Assembly (NCBI GenBank): GCA_003552485.1
Contig: PUMX01000286.1
Location: forward strand, 1-23,966
Direction of reading: 5' to 3'
Length of the DNA stretch: 23,966 nt
Source of the DNA: Candidatus Hydrogenedentota bacterium
GTDB taxonomy: Bacteria; Hydrogenedentota; Hydrogenedentia; Hydrogenedentales; SLHB01
The notes below the pieces were generated by a model. It did not search any database and was not told where the DNA came from. It worked only from the letters and a program-made list of their open reading frames with translations. Shown here in pieces: positions 7,401 to 14,233 of this stretch (position 1 is its first letter; each line of letters starts with the position of its first letter). A program made the translations under genes and the position numbers.

Positions 7401-8294
7401 ATGTGGCGTTTCGTGCATCTAACGGATTCGCACTTGGGGCAAGAAGACAGCGAAGAGTGGAATAACCATACGCTGCACCCGTTCATGCCCGACATCATGC
7501 GTTGCTTGCGCGACGACATTCAGCATGTCGAGCCTGAGTTTATTTTGGCTACAGGCGACCTCGCGAGTAATCACGGTAGAGACGCCATCTTTGCGGCGCG
7601 GGATTTCTTCGATTTTTTGAACGTACCCTACTTTCCTCTGGGAGGCAATACCGACTTCGGCGACGACATGTCGCGGCGGTATTTCATCGAAGCGTTCAGC
7701 GGTCACTTGCCGCTCGCCGACACAGTGTACTCCTTCAATAACCGAAATCTGCACTTTTGCGTGTTGGATCCGTGGTGGTATTGGAGTGACGGAACGCTTG
7801 CGCCTTGCGCGGAGAATGAGGAGGCGCACCGCTCGGGAAGCTGGGCCATACCGCCTGCCCAGCTTCGCTGGTTGGATGACGATCTCCACAGCCACAAATC
7901 ATGGCCTACCGTCATTGCCATGCACTATCCCGTGATACCCGTTGCCGGCCGGTTGCAAAGGCTTAACAAGCAACTCAGTGGAGAACTGGTGAACAGCGAA
8001 CTATTCATGTCGCTATTGCGGCGTCATCCGCAGGTAAGGTTGCTCCTAAGCGGCCACCGCCACATGCATTACATTGTGCCGGCAGGCCATATGACCCAAG
8101 TTACAACCGCCGCGCTTATCGAGTATCCCATCGAATTCCGGGATGTTCATGTCTACGACGACCGCATAGAGATTCACACGCTGGGCCTCAGCAATGAGGA
8201 GTATGCGAACCGTTCCCTCATCGAAGGGAATGGTTGGCCTGCCGGCGAAGAAGCGGATCGTCATGCCGTGGTTTCGTTGGAGTTCGAGGGGTGA
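7401..8294 (+). CDS. Calcineurin-like metallophosphoesterase with altered GNHD motif
   Basis: A 297-residue cytoplasmic protein (no signal peptide) of the class III phosphodiesterase/CpdA-like type. Metal-binding blocks in order are TDSHLG near residue 9, ATGDLA near 52, GGNTD near 74, MHYPV near 174, and SGHRHMH near 217. These match the D-x-H, GD, GNHD, H and GHxH series of a two-metal phosphoesterase. The odd point is Thr in place of the His of GNHD, the residue that usually acts as proton donor. The substrate is unknown; cyclic nucleotides, phospholipid head groups or other phosphodiesters are all possible. AGGA five bases upstream of the ATG supports the start. It stands alone: a 418-bp gap precedes it and a convergent gene follows. 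Confidence 0.88.
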   Translation: MWRFVHLTDSHLGQEDSEEWNNHTLHPFMPDIMRCLRDDIQHVEPEFILATGDLASNHGRDAIFAARDFFDFLNVPYFPLGGNTDFGDDMSRRYFIEAFSGHLPLADTVYSFNNRNLHFCVLDPWWYWSDGTLAPCAENEEAHRSGSWAIPPAQLRWLDDDLHSHKSWPTVIAMHYPVIPVAGRLQRLNKQLSGELVNSELFMSLLRRHPQVRLLLSGHRHMHYIVPAGHMTQVTTAALIEYPIEFRDVHVYDDRIEIHTLGLSNEEYANRSLIEGNGWPAGEEADRHAVVSLEFEG

Positions 8295-8356
8295 GTCTCC
8301 CTGCGTCACGCGAAGCAATGGGAAGCACCGAGACGAGCGATGAGCTTGCAGCAAAC

Positions 8357-8848
8357 TCACGTGCGGGAATTGTCTTCTGGAAAGCGGGGGCCCTGCGACA
8401 GCGCCGTCGTCAGTAGCTCCGTGATGAGACGGTTCTGCGTTTTCCCCTCCGCACGGGCCGCTAGACGCAGGGCTTCGTAAACATCGGCAGGCAGATGCAG
8501 CGTAAGTTTGACGGTGTCGTACACGGGCGAATCCGGCGGCTCGGGTTCGGTGGGCCCGGCCACAGTAAGGTCCACGAAAAGCTGGCCCTGCACCGGCGGT
8601 TGGAGGGGTAACTCGGTAAGGTTCGCCTCGGGGAACAGAAATTCCATGATCTCACGGTTGCTCTTGCCCGATCGGATGAGCCGTTCCACGTTTTCCCTTC
8701 CCCCCATTCGTTTGAGATGACGCCGATACGCCGTAGGCGTCATCGCGTAGCCGCTGGACTGCACGAAGACAACAGCTTGGTCCTCCGGCAAATCCCGGCG
8801 GATCGCTTCTATGATACGTTCTTGTTTGAGGACGGTTTGCTTGGCCAT
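8357..8848 (-). CDS. Hypothetical protein with C-terminal ribbon-helix-helix domain
   Basis: A 163-residue protein I cannot name. The last ~45 residues look like a ribbon-helix-helix DNA-binding domain: a strand with alternating residues (TVKLTLHLP), then helix 1 (ADVYEALRLAARAEGK) and helix 2 (TQNRLITELLTTAL). This is typical of Arc/CopG-type repressors and antitoxins. The N-terminal ~75 residues are helical and charged (RENVERLIRSGKSNREIMEFLF) and match no family I know. They are joined by a Pro/Glu-rich linker (VAGPTEPEPPDSP). No toxin-like partner gene is adjacent. The start is supported by AAGGGGAG (complement of 8858-8865) 9 bases or so upstream of the ATG and by a good promoter match at 8896-8924. 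A DNA-binding regulator is likely; its targets, including its own promoter, are inference. Confidence 0.75.
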   Translation of the reverse strand: MAKQTVLKQERIIEAIRRDLPEDQAVVFVQSSGYAMTPTAYRRHLKRMGGRENVERLIRSGKSNREIMEFLFPEANLTELPLQPPVQGQLFVDLTVAGPTEPEPPDSPVYDTVKLTLHLPADVYEALRLAARAEGKTQNRLITELLTTALSQGPRFPEDNSRT

Positions 8849-8895
8849 GCTCCGATTGTCTCCCCTTGTGGCCGCCGACCATGACTGGCGCCCAT

Positions 8896-8924
8896 AGTAT
8901 AGAAAAATATTGACAAAATCTCAA
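8896..8924 (-). promoter_or_regulatory. Sigma70-type promoter for the ribbon-helix-helix gene
   Basis: Reading the - strand, TTGAGA (complement of 8919-8924) is followed after exactly 17 bases by TATACT (complement of 8896-8901). Both hexamers match consensus at five of six positions. Transcription would start near 8889, about 40 bases before the start codon at 8848. This is among the two best promoter matches in the window. Confidence 0.65.
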
Positions 8925-8938
8925 CTGCGGAGTAGCTT
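8910..8938 (+). promoter_or_regulatory. Possible + strand promoter interlocked with the divergent one
   Basis: A perfect TTGACA (8910-8915) is followed after 17 bases by TAGCTT (8933-8938), a weak -10. The two promoters interdigitate: this -35 lies in the spacer of the - strand promoter and the reverse is also true. A transcript from here would begin near 8945 and run through the stem-loop region towards hpf. Confidence 0.35.
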
Positions 8939-8988
8939 GCGCATCTTGTTGGGATTTGGTGAGAATGGCCGATGATCTGTGATATGCG

Positions 8989-9109
8989 GCTCGGCGCCGG
9001 GGTAGGCCAAGCCAATCCTGCTTGGCGTAGTGGGCCGAGCACTGAGAACTGGGGTAATTTCGTGCTAGGCTAAGCAGGCGGCAGAACGGTTTCGAAGGAT
9101 TAGATTACC
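8989..9109 (+). ncRNA. Candidate structured RNA or long hpf leader element
   Basis: Two neighbouring folded domains can be drawn. The first has an outer stem of seven perfect pairs, GCTCGGC (8989-8995) with GCCGAGC (9034-9040), enclosing an inner stem of seven perfect pairs, GCCAAGC (9006-9012) with GCTTGGC (9020-9026), around a seven-base loop. The second has an eight-pair stem (one wobble), 9053-9060 with 9102-9109, enclosing a small TGCT/AGCA hairpin. A + strand promoter-like sequence ends about 50 bases upstream. It matches no riboswitch or small RNA class that I recognise, and no clear terminator follows, so it could be a separate RNA, part of a long hpf leader, or chance. Confidence 0.3.
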
Positions 9110-9258
9110 GTTTGATTATGAGTGTGTCACCAGCGCGCGATCCCTCGGCGTTGGTTGGAAATGAACGGAGCGGATGTTCTTGAACGATGGACACATGTTC
9201 CCGCGTCTATATGCAGTTTGCTATTTCAGCGTTCGATAAGTGATGGTAGTTTGAGGAT

Positions 9259-9287
9259 TTGACACGTCCCGGCGCCGTTGTTAGGAT
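9259..9287 (+). promoter_or_regulatory. Sigma70-type promoter for hpf and the genes behind it
   Basis: A perfect TTGACA (9259-9264) is followed after 17 bases by TAGGAT (9282-9287). Transcription would begin near 9294, about 40 bases before the hpf start. AAGGAG at 9319-9324 is a strong ribosome-binding site nine bases before the ATG. Confidence 0.65.
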
Positions 9288-9333
9288 TCCGCCGGGCAAG
9301 AGTCACCTAGAAGAGCACAAGGAGTAAACCACC

Positions 9334-9900
9334 ATGAACATCGAGATTACTGGTCGTCACATGGAAGTGACGGACTCCATGAAGCAGCACGTTGAAAAAA
9401 CGCTTGAGAAGGTGCGCGGCCATTTTGACAAGCCCATGAACGTGGAGGTGGTTCTGACCATTGAAAAGCACCGGCATGTGGCTGATATTACGTTGAACGC
9501 GAACGGCGTTCGCGTCCATGCCGAGGAAGAGTCGCCGGATATGTATACGTCGGTCGACGCGGCCGTCGAAAAGATCGACCGGCAAGTCCGCAAGATCAAG
9601 GACCGGCGCAAGAAATTCAAGCCGGAGAAGCTGGCTGATGCCGAGGCGGCCGCGGTCTCTACCCCTCCCGAGGAGGACGAAGCCGTGAGCACAATGGCTG
9701 AGCCCGAGGAGCCCCTCCTTGCCCCGAAAATCGTGCCCGAGGAACTCGACATGAAGCCGATGGACGTCGAGGACGCCGCATTGCAGCTCGAAGTGTCCGG
9801 GCAGCCGTTCCTTGCCTTCCGTAATGCCCGCACACAAGAGGTGAATGTTTTATATGTGCGCGAAGACGGCGCCTTCGGGCATATTGAACCCCAGTTTTAG
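9334..9900 (+). CDS. hpf: Ribosome hibernation promoting factor, long form
   Basis: A 188-residue protein with both domains of long HPF. The N-terminal S30AE domain (residues 1 to about 100) opens MNIEITGRHMEVTDSMK and ends in a basic helix (DRQVRKIKDRRKKFKPEK). An acidic Ala/Glu/Pro linker (about 101-132) leads to the C-terminal dimerisation domain (KPMDVEDAALQLEVSGQPFLAFRNA, shown here as motif fragments KPMDVEDA and FLAFRNA). Long HPF binds the 30S decoding centre and pairs 70S ribosomes into inactive 100S dimers in slow growth. In many proteobacteria hpf follows rpoN and precedes PTS-regulatory genes; here hprK and rapZ follow but rpoN is not upstream. It has its own promoter and a strong ribosome-binding site. 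Confidence 0.95.
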   Translation: MNIEITGRHMEVTDSMKQHVEKTLEKVRGHFDKPMNVEVVLTIEKHRHVADITLNANGVRVHAEEESPDMYTSVDAAVEKIDRQVRKIKDRRKKFKPEKLADAEAAAVSTPPEEDEAVSTMAEPEEPLLAPKIVPEELDMKPMDVEDAALQLEVSGQPFLAFRNARTQEVNVLYVREDGAFGHIEPQF

Positions 9901-9939
9901 CGATGGTTTCCCTAGCAGCCGTATTGCTCGGAGAACGGC

Positions 9940-10908
9940 ATGGATACTCAGAATCTCCCCGTAAACCGTAAAGCCAGCATCGCCGTGGCGCGGCTGCTCG
10001 ATCGCATGTCCGATGACCTCGAACTCGAGGTCATCGGAGGTTTTCAGGGCATTGGCCGGCCGGTGCTCATCTCCGATATTAACCGGCCGGGCCTCGCGTT
10101 GAGCGGCTATCTCGATTACTTCGCCAACGATCGTGTCCAGATCCTGGGCAACACCGAGATCCACTACATGGAACAACTCTCGCCGGCCGAGTTAGAGTCG
10201 CGGCTGCAGGGAATGTTCAGCTTTGAGATACCCGCCTTCGTGTTGTCCCGGGGTTTGCGTCCGTTGCCGGTGTTCCTCGATATGTGCAACCGGCGAGGGA
10301 TACCCGTGCTCATGTCGCGCCGCACCACCGACGAGTTGATCAGCAGCATCATTTTGTTTCTTGCCGAGGAGTTCAGTTCGGAAACAATAGTCCATGCCAC
10401 CGCTGTCGATTGCTATGGCGTGGGGTGCCTTATTGTCGGCGCTCCTGGCATAGGCAAATCAGAAACAGCGCTTGAGCTGGTCGAGCGTGGTCACAGGCTG
10501 GTGGCGGACGACGTGGTTACGCTGAAACGGCGGCGAGAAGAAAGCATTGTCGCAGAAACCTCGTCGGTCGTCGAGCACCATATGGAGATTCGGGGCGTCG
10601 GCATAATCGACATCAAGAGTGTGTACGGCGTGGGCCGCGTGCGCAATTCCGAGCGCATCGGCCTAGTTGTTGAGCTTGAGGAGTGGAATGAAGACGCGGA
10701 ATACGACCGCACAGGGTTGAGCGACTCGTTTGTCAATTTGTTGGGTGTGAAAGTGCCGTATCTTCTCATACCCGTCAGGCCGGGCCGCAACATCGCAATT
10801 ATTGTGGAGGTCGCCGCCCTGACTCACCGGTTGAAAGAGCTGGGCGTGCATCCAGCGCAACAACTGAATCAGCGCTTGATGACGCTGATGAACACGTCCA
10901 ATGACTGA
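9940..10908 (+). CDS. hprK: HPr kinase/phosphorylase
   Basis: A 322-residue bifunctional enzyme that phosphorylates HPr on a regulatory serine and removes that phosphate again, linking metabolic state to PTS activity. The N-terminal domain (1 to about 130) is followed by the kinase domain, which has His152 (HATAVD), the Walker A loop GAPGIGKS at 167-174, LVADD near 187-191, and the family signature EIRGVGIIDI at 216-225. The length is normal. CGGAG (9929-9933) lies six bases before the ATG. It follows hpf by 39 bases and overlaps rapZ by eight. Its substrate gene ptsH lies three kilobases downstream in the same direction, with the target serine intact, which supports a working pair. Confidence 0.97.
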   Translation: MDTQNLPVNRKASIAVARLLDRMSDDLELEVIGGFQGIGRPVLISDINRPGLALSGYLDYFANDRVQILGNTEIHYMEQLSPAELESRLQGMFSFEIPAFVLSRGLRPLPVFLDMCNRRGIPVLMSRRTTDELISSIILFLAEEFSSETIVHATAVDCYGVGCLIVGAPGIGKSETALELVERGHRLVADDVVTLKRRREESIVAETSSVVEHHMEIRGVGIIDIKSVYGVGRVRNSERIGLVVELEEWNEDAEYDRTGLSDSFVNLLGVKVPYLLIPVRPGRNIAIIVEVAALTHRLKELGVHPAQQLNQRLMTLMNTSND

Positions 10909-11773
10909 CGACGCCCGTTTCGTGCTGGTGACGGGCCTGTCGGGCGCTGGGAAAAGTCAAGCGCTGCGGTTTCTTGAGGACCTTGGCTATTACTGTGTGG
11001 ATAACCTGCCAGCCTTGCTCATCCCCACATTCGCAGATCTTGTCATTCGATCAGATCGCCAGCGCCGGTGGATTGCCGTGTGCATCGATGCGCGTGCCGG
11101 GGAAAGCCTCGAGAACCTGCCGGCGCTGCTCGACGAGGTAACTGAGCTAGGGTTGCGGCCGGACATCCTTTTTCTCGACAGCTCCGACGAGGTCTTGCTC
11201 AAGCGCTACAGTGAGACGCGCCGGCGTCACCCCTCCTCGCTCACGGGCAGTATTGAAGAAGGGATCCGGCGAGAACGCGCCATGCTTGAGCCGATCCGCG
11301 CGCGGGCCGACCTGTTGATTGACACCAGCGCGACCTCGGTGCAGGAGTTGCGTGAGCGCATCGCTACGGTGTTTCAGGGCGACAAAGACGCTCAGAAGCT
11401 CTTGATTACCGTGCTATCGTTCGGATTCAAGCATGGCGTGCCGCAAGAGAGCGACGTGGTGTTTGACGTACGTTTTCTGCCTAATCCTCACTACGATCCA
11501 GATATGCGGCCGTGGACCGGCAACGAGCCCGACGTGCGCGACTTTGTGTTAAACAGCGGAGACGCGCCCGAGTTTCTGGAGCGCCTGAAAGGCCTGATGA
11601 AGTTCCTGTTGCCCCGGTATGCGGCCGAACCAAAGTCTTACCTGACGGTCTCGATCGGATGCACCGGCGGCAGACATCGTTCAGTCGCGGTGGCCCGATA
11701 TCTGGCGCTATTCCTCAGAGATCTGAAATATGAAGTACGGCTTCGGCACCGGGATATCGACCGGTCGGCATAG
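10901..11773 (+). CDS. rapZ: RapZ/YvcJ-family nucleotide-binding protein
   Basis: A 290-residue P-loop protein. The Walker A motif GLSGAGKS is at 12-19, followed by the family phrase LEDLGYYCVDNLP. The C-terminal domain holds SFGFKHG, FLPNPHY and GCTGGRHRSV, all strongly conserved in RapZ. In E. coli RapZ binds the small RNA GlmZ and delivers it to RNase E to control amino-sugar synthesis; in other phyla the role is less clear. The ATG at 10901 overlaps the end of hprK, so the two are probably co-translated. This hpf-hprK-rapZ order is found in several Gram-negative groups. Confidence 0.96.
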   Translation: MTDDARFVLVTGLSGAGKSQALRFLEDLGYYCVDNLPALLIPTFADLVIRSDRQRRWIAVCIDARAGESLENLPALLDEVTELGLRPDILFLDSSDEVLLKRYSETRRRHPSSLTGSIEEGIRRERAMLEPIRARADLLIDTSATSVQELRERIATVFQGDKDAQKLLITVLSFGFKHGVPQESDVVFDVRFLPNPHYDPDMRPWTGNEPDVRDFVLNSGDAPEFLERLKGLMKFLLPRYAAEPKSYLTVSIGCTGGRHRSVAVARYLALFLRDLKYEVRLRHRDIDRSA

Positions 11774-11797
11774 CCCCAACCAGCCAAGGATTTATCC

Positions 11798-13945
11798 ATG
11801 AATAAGCAGATGTACCTGATTTTTGGGTGTCACTCCCACCAACCCGTGGGAAATTTTGACCACGTCTTTGCAGAAGCCTACGAAAAAGCGTATAAACCCT
11901 TTCTTGATGTCTTGGAGCGTCATCCGGGCATTCATGTAACCCAGCACTTCACTGGTCCTTTGCTCGACTGGTTTCTGAAACATCAGCCTCGGTTTCTCCA
12001 ACGCCTGCGCGCGCATGTCGAGGCCGGGCAGATTGAAATCATGGGCGGCGCGTATTACGAACCCCTGCTTTGCGCTATACCCCGCCGGGACAGCCTCGAA
12101 CAGATCAAGCGCATGAACGGTTTTTGCGAAAAACACTTCGGACAACCGCCCCGTGGCATGTGGCTGACCGAGCGCGTTTGGGAGCCGCATATGCCCGCCA
12201 TTATGGCGCAGGCCGGGATCGAATACACCGCGCTTGACGACACCCATTTTCAGTACGGTGGTCTGCGGCGTGAGGAATTGTTTGGGTACTATGTCACGGA
12301 AGACGAGGGGTATGCCGTCAAAGTGTTTCCTATTCTGAAGCCGCTCCGCTACGCTATTCCGTTTCACCAGGTCCATAAATCCATCGAATTCCTGCGCGCT
12401 AACGCAAGCTCTGAGGGGCCGCCATGCGCGGTGATTCACGACGACGGCGAGAAATTCGGCGTCTGGCCGGAAACTCACAGAAGTGTGTACGAGGAAGGGT
12501 GGCTGGACGAATTCTTTCAAGCGGTAACTGAAGAGAAGGAATGGCTTCATTCCGTGACGTATCGGGAGTATCTGGAGCAAGCTGGCCCGCTGGGCCGCGT
12601 ATACCTCACCTGTGCTTCGTATGAGGAGATGATGGCGTGGGCTCTGCCGACCGACATGCAGCGCCGTTTGAAACGGGTCGAGGAATGGGTGAATCGCGAC
12701 GAAACCATTGGTCCTGACGCGCAGTTGTTTCTCCGTGGCGGCTTCTGGCGCGGCTTTCTGGCCAAGTACCCGGAAGCCAATAACATGCACAAGAAGATGC
12801 TCTACGTCAGCCACAAGCTCCAGAAGCTCGAGGCGGAAAAGGGGCCCTCGACCTGCGAAGAAGCGCGGCTTCTGCTCCACCAGGGGCAATGTAATTGCGC
12901 TTATTGGCATGGGGTTTTTGGGGGGCTCTATTTGAACCACCTGCGCACAGCGGTTTACGAGAAGCTCATCCGCGCCGAAACATGCCTGGACGAACTGGTG
13001 GACCGTCCACAAGGTTGGACTAAGGTGGAAGAAGTTGACTTCGACGCGGATGGGAACGACGAGGTCATTCTAGAGAATAGTCAACTCTGGCTTGGCCTGA
13101 GTCCGTACGACGGAGGCGGCCTGTTCGAGCTGGATTACAAGCCCAAGGCGTTTAATCTCAACAACGTGTTGACACGCCGCGATGAGCTCTATCACGACGA
13201 CCTGCGCGAGGGCCGCGTGAGCGTAGGTGATGAAGGCGGCGGCGATCAGAGCATCCACGAACTCATACGGGCTAAGGAGTCTGGGCTGGAGGCGTATCTG
13301 ATTTATGACAATTACCGGCGCATCTCGCTCCGCGATCATTTCGTTGATTCCGACGTGACGGAAACCGAGCTGTGGGCAAACACTTTTGAGGAACGCGGCG
13401 ACTTTGCGACGGCGCCATACGCCTACGAAACGGGTAACGGCGAAGTCACCCTGACGCGCGCCGGCGTGGTACACTCGAGCCAAGGCGGCGGGGCGCTAGT
13501 GCGTGTAAGCAAGACCATTCGTCTTGCCGAAGGTGATTCGACGTTTACTATCCGCTATGATCTTGATAACATTGGAGATGAGAGCGTTTCCACGTGTTTC
13601 GGAGTCGAGTTCTTGGCGAACCTACTCAGCGGCGCAACGTTCGATCGGTATTACCGTTCCGACGACCGGGATCTGGGCAATCCGAAACTTGGCGAACACG
13701 GATGTCACGAGGAAATTAACCACTGGGCCCTGCGCGACGACTGGCAGCAACTCGAACTTGGGTTGCGGTTTAACGTTCCGGCTACGCTCTTCCATTTTCC
13801 GTTAGAGACAGTGAGCCAGTCCGAAGGCGGACAAGAACGCATATATCAGGGCAGTGTGGTGTTTCCTGTGTGGCCACTTGTGATTGACGCTGGGCAGCGG
13901 ACCTCCCTGGAGGTAATTATCGAGCTGTCGGAAACGGGGTCTTGA
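11798..13945 (+). CDS. GH57 family 4-alpha-glucanotransferase / alpha-amylase-type enzyme
   Basis: A 715-residue cytoplasmic glycoside hydrolase family 57 enzyme acting on alpha-1,4-glucans such as maltodextrin or glycogen. The five GH57 motifs are visible: HSHQPVG (12-18), GGAYYEP (83-89), WLTERVWEP (122-130, Glu125 as nucleophile), HDDGEKFG (214-221, Asp216 as acid/base by comparison with the Thermococcus litoralis enzyme), and NNMHKKML further on. The C-terminal ~300 residues are the beta-sandwich region seen in the 4-alpha-glucanotransferase branch (blocks such as FELDYKPKAFNLNNVLTRR). There is no signal peptide. AAGGA (11786-11790) lies seven bases before the ATG. It sits between rapZ and ptsH, only six bases before ptsH, which suggests one operon. 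Transferase rather than hydrolase is inferred from overall similarity. Confidence 0.9.
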   Translation: MNKQMYLIFGCHSHQPVGNFDHVFAEAYEKAYKPFLDVLERHPGIHVTQHFTGPLLDWFLKHQPRFLQRLRAHVEAGQIEIMGGAYYEPLLCAIPRRDSLEQIKRMNGFCEKHFGQPPRGMWLTERVWEPHMPAIMAQAGIEYTALDDTHFQYGGLRREELFGYYVTEDEGYAVKVFPILKPLRYAIPFHQVHKSIEFLRANASSEGPPCAVIHDDGEKFGVWPETHRSVYEEGWLDEFFQAVTEEKEWLHSVTYREYLEQAGPLGRVYLTCASYEEMMAWALPTDMQRRLKRVEEWVNRDETIGPDAQLFLRGGFWRGFLAKYPEANNMHKKMLYVSHKLQKLEAEKGPSTCEEARLLLHQGQCNCAYWHGVFGGLYLNHLRTAVYEKLIRAETCLDELVDRPQGWTKVEEVDFDADGNDEVILENSQLWLGLSPYDGGGLFELDYKPKAFNLNNVLTRRDELYHDDLREGRVSVGDEGGGDQSIHELIRAKESGLEAYLIYDNYRRISLRDHFVDSDVTETELWANTFEERGDFATAPYAYETGNGEVTLTRAGVVHSSQGGGALVRVSKTIRLAEGDSTFTIRYDLDNIGDESVSTCFGVEFLANLLSGATFDRYYRSDDRDLGNPKLGEHGCHEEINHWALRDDWQQLELGLRFNVPATLFHFPLETVSQSEGGQERIYQGSVVFPVWPLVIDAGQRTSLEVIIELSETGS

Positions 13946-13951
13946 ACGACC

Positions 13952-14233
13952 ATGAGCGAACACGAAGAAATCAAGGAAGAGCTTATAATTGTCAATTCGC
14001 TTGGGATGCACGCCCGGCCGGCGGCGACTCTGGTGCAGACCGTGTTACAGTTCGATAGCGACGTTACAATTCAGAAGAATGGCCGCCGGGTTAACGCCAA
14101 AAGCATCATGGGGCTGCTGACCCTCGCTGCGGCGCAAGGCAACCGCGTGGAGGTCACCTGTTCAGGGCCTGATGCGAAAGATGCAATGGAAGCGGTTCGA
14201 TCTCTGTTTGAATCTGGATTTGGGGAAGAGTAA
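13952..14233 (+). CDS. ptsH: HPr phosphocarrier protein
   Basis: A 93-residue PTS carrier. His20 in GMHARPA is the residue phosphorylated by Enzyme I, and Ser51 in VNAKSIMGLL is the site for HPr kinase, so both phosphorylation sites are intact. A short acidic N-terminal extension (MSEHEEIKEE) precedes the first strand. The gene begins six bases after the GH57 gene and ends directly against the ptsI start codon. No sugar-specific Enzyme II gene is in the window, so HPr may serve regulation more than transport here; this is inference and depends on the rest of the genome. Confidence 0.96.
   Translation: MSEHEEIKEELIIVNSLGMHARPAATLVQTVLQFDSDVTIQKNGRRVNAKSIMGLLTLAAAQGNRVEVTCSGPDAKDAMEAVRSLFESGFGEE

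Larger units (their letters stand above)
8849..9333. other. 485-bp divergent intergenic region before hpf
   Basis: No believable gene in either strand. From left to right it holds the ribosome-binding site and promoter of the - strand ribbon-helix-helix gene, an interlocked + strand promoter-like sequence, a region of nested stem-loops (8989-9109), about 150 bases (9110-9258) in which I see nothing definite, and the hpf promoter and ribosome-binding site. It is the richest non-coding stretch of the window. Confidence 0.6.

Noticed and set aside
8809..9042. - strand open frame of 77 codons upstream of the ribbon-helix-helix gene
   Set aside because: It spans the promoter and the stem-loops, overlaps the real gene in another frame, and has no conserved features.
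11792..13012. Long open frame (406 codons) on the - strand inside the GH57 gene
   Set aside because: Antisense to a gene with all GH57 motifs; its own product matches nothing.
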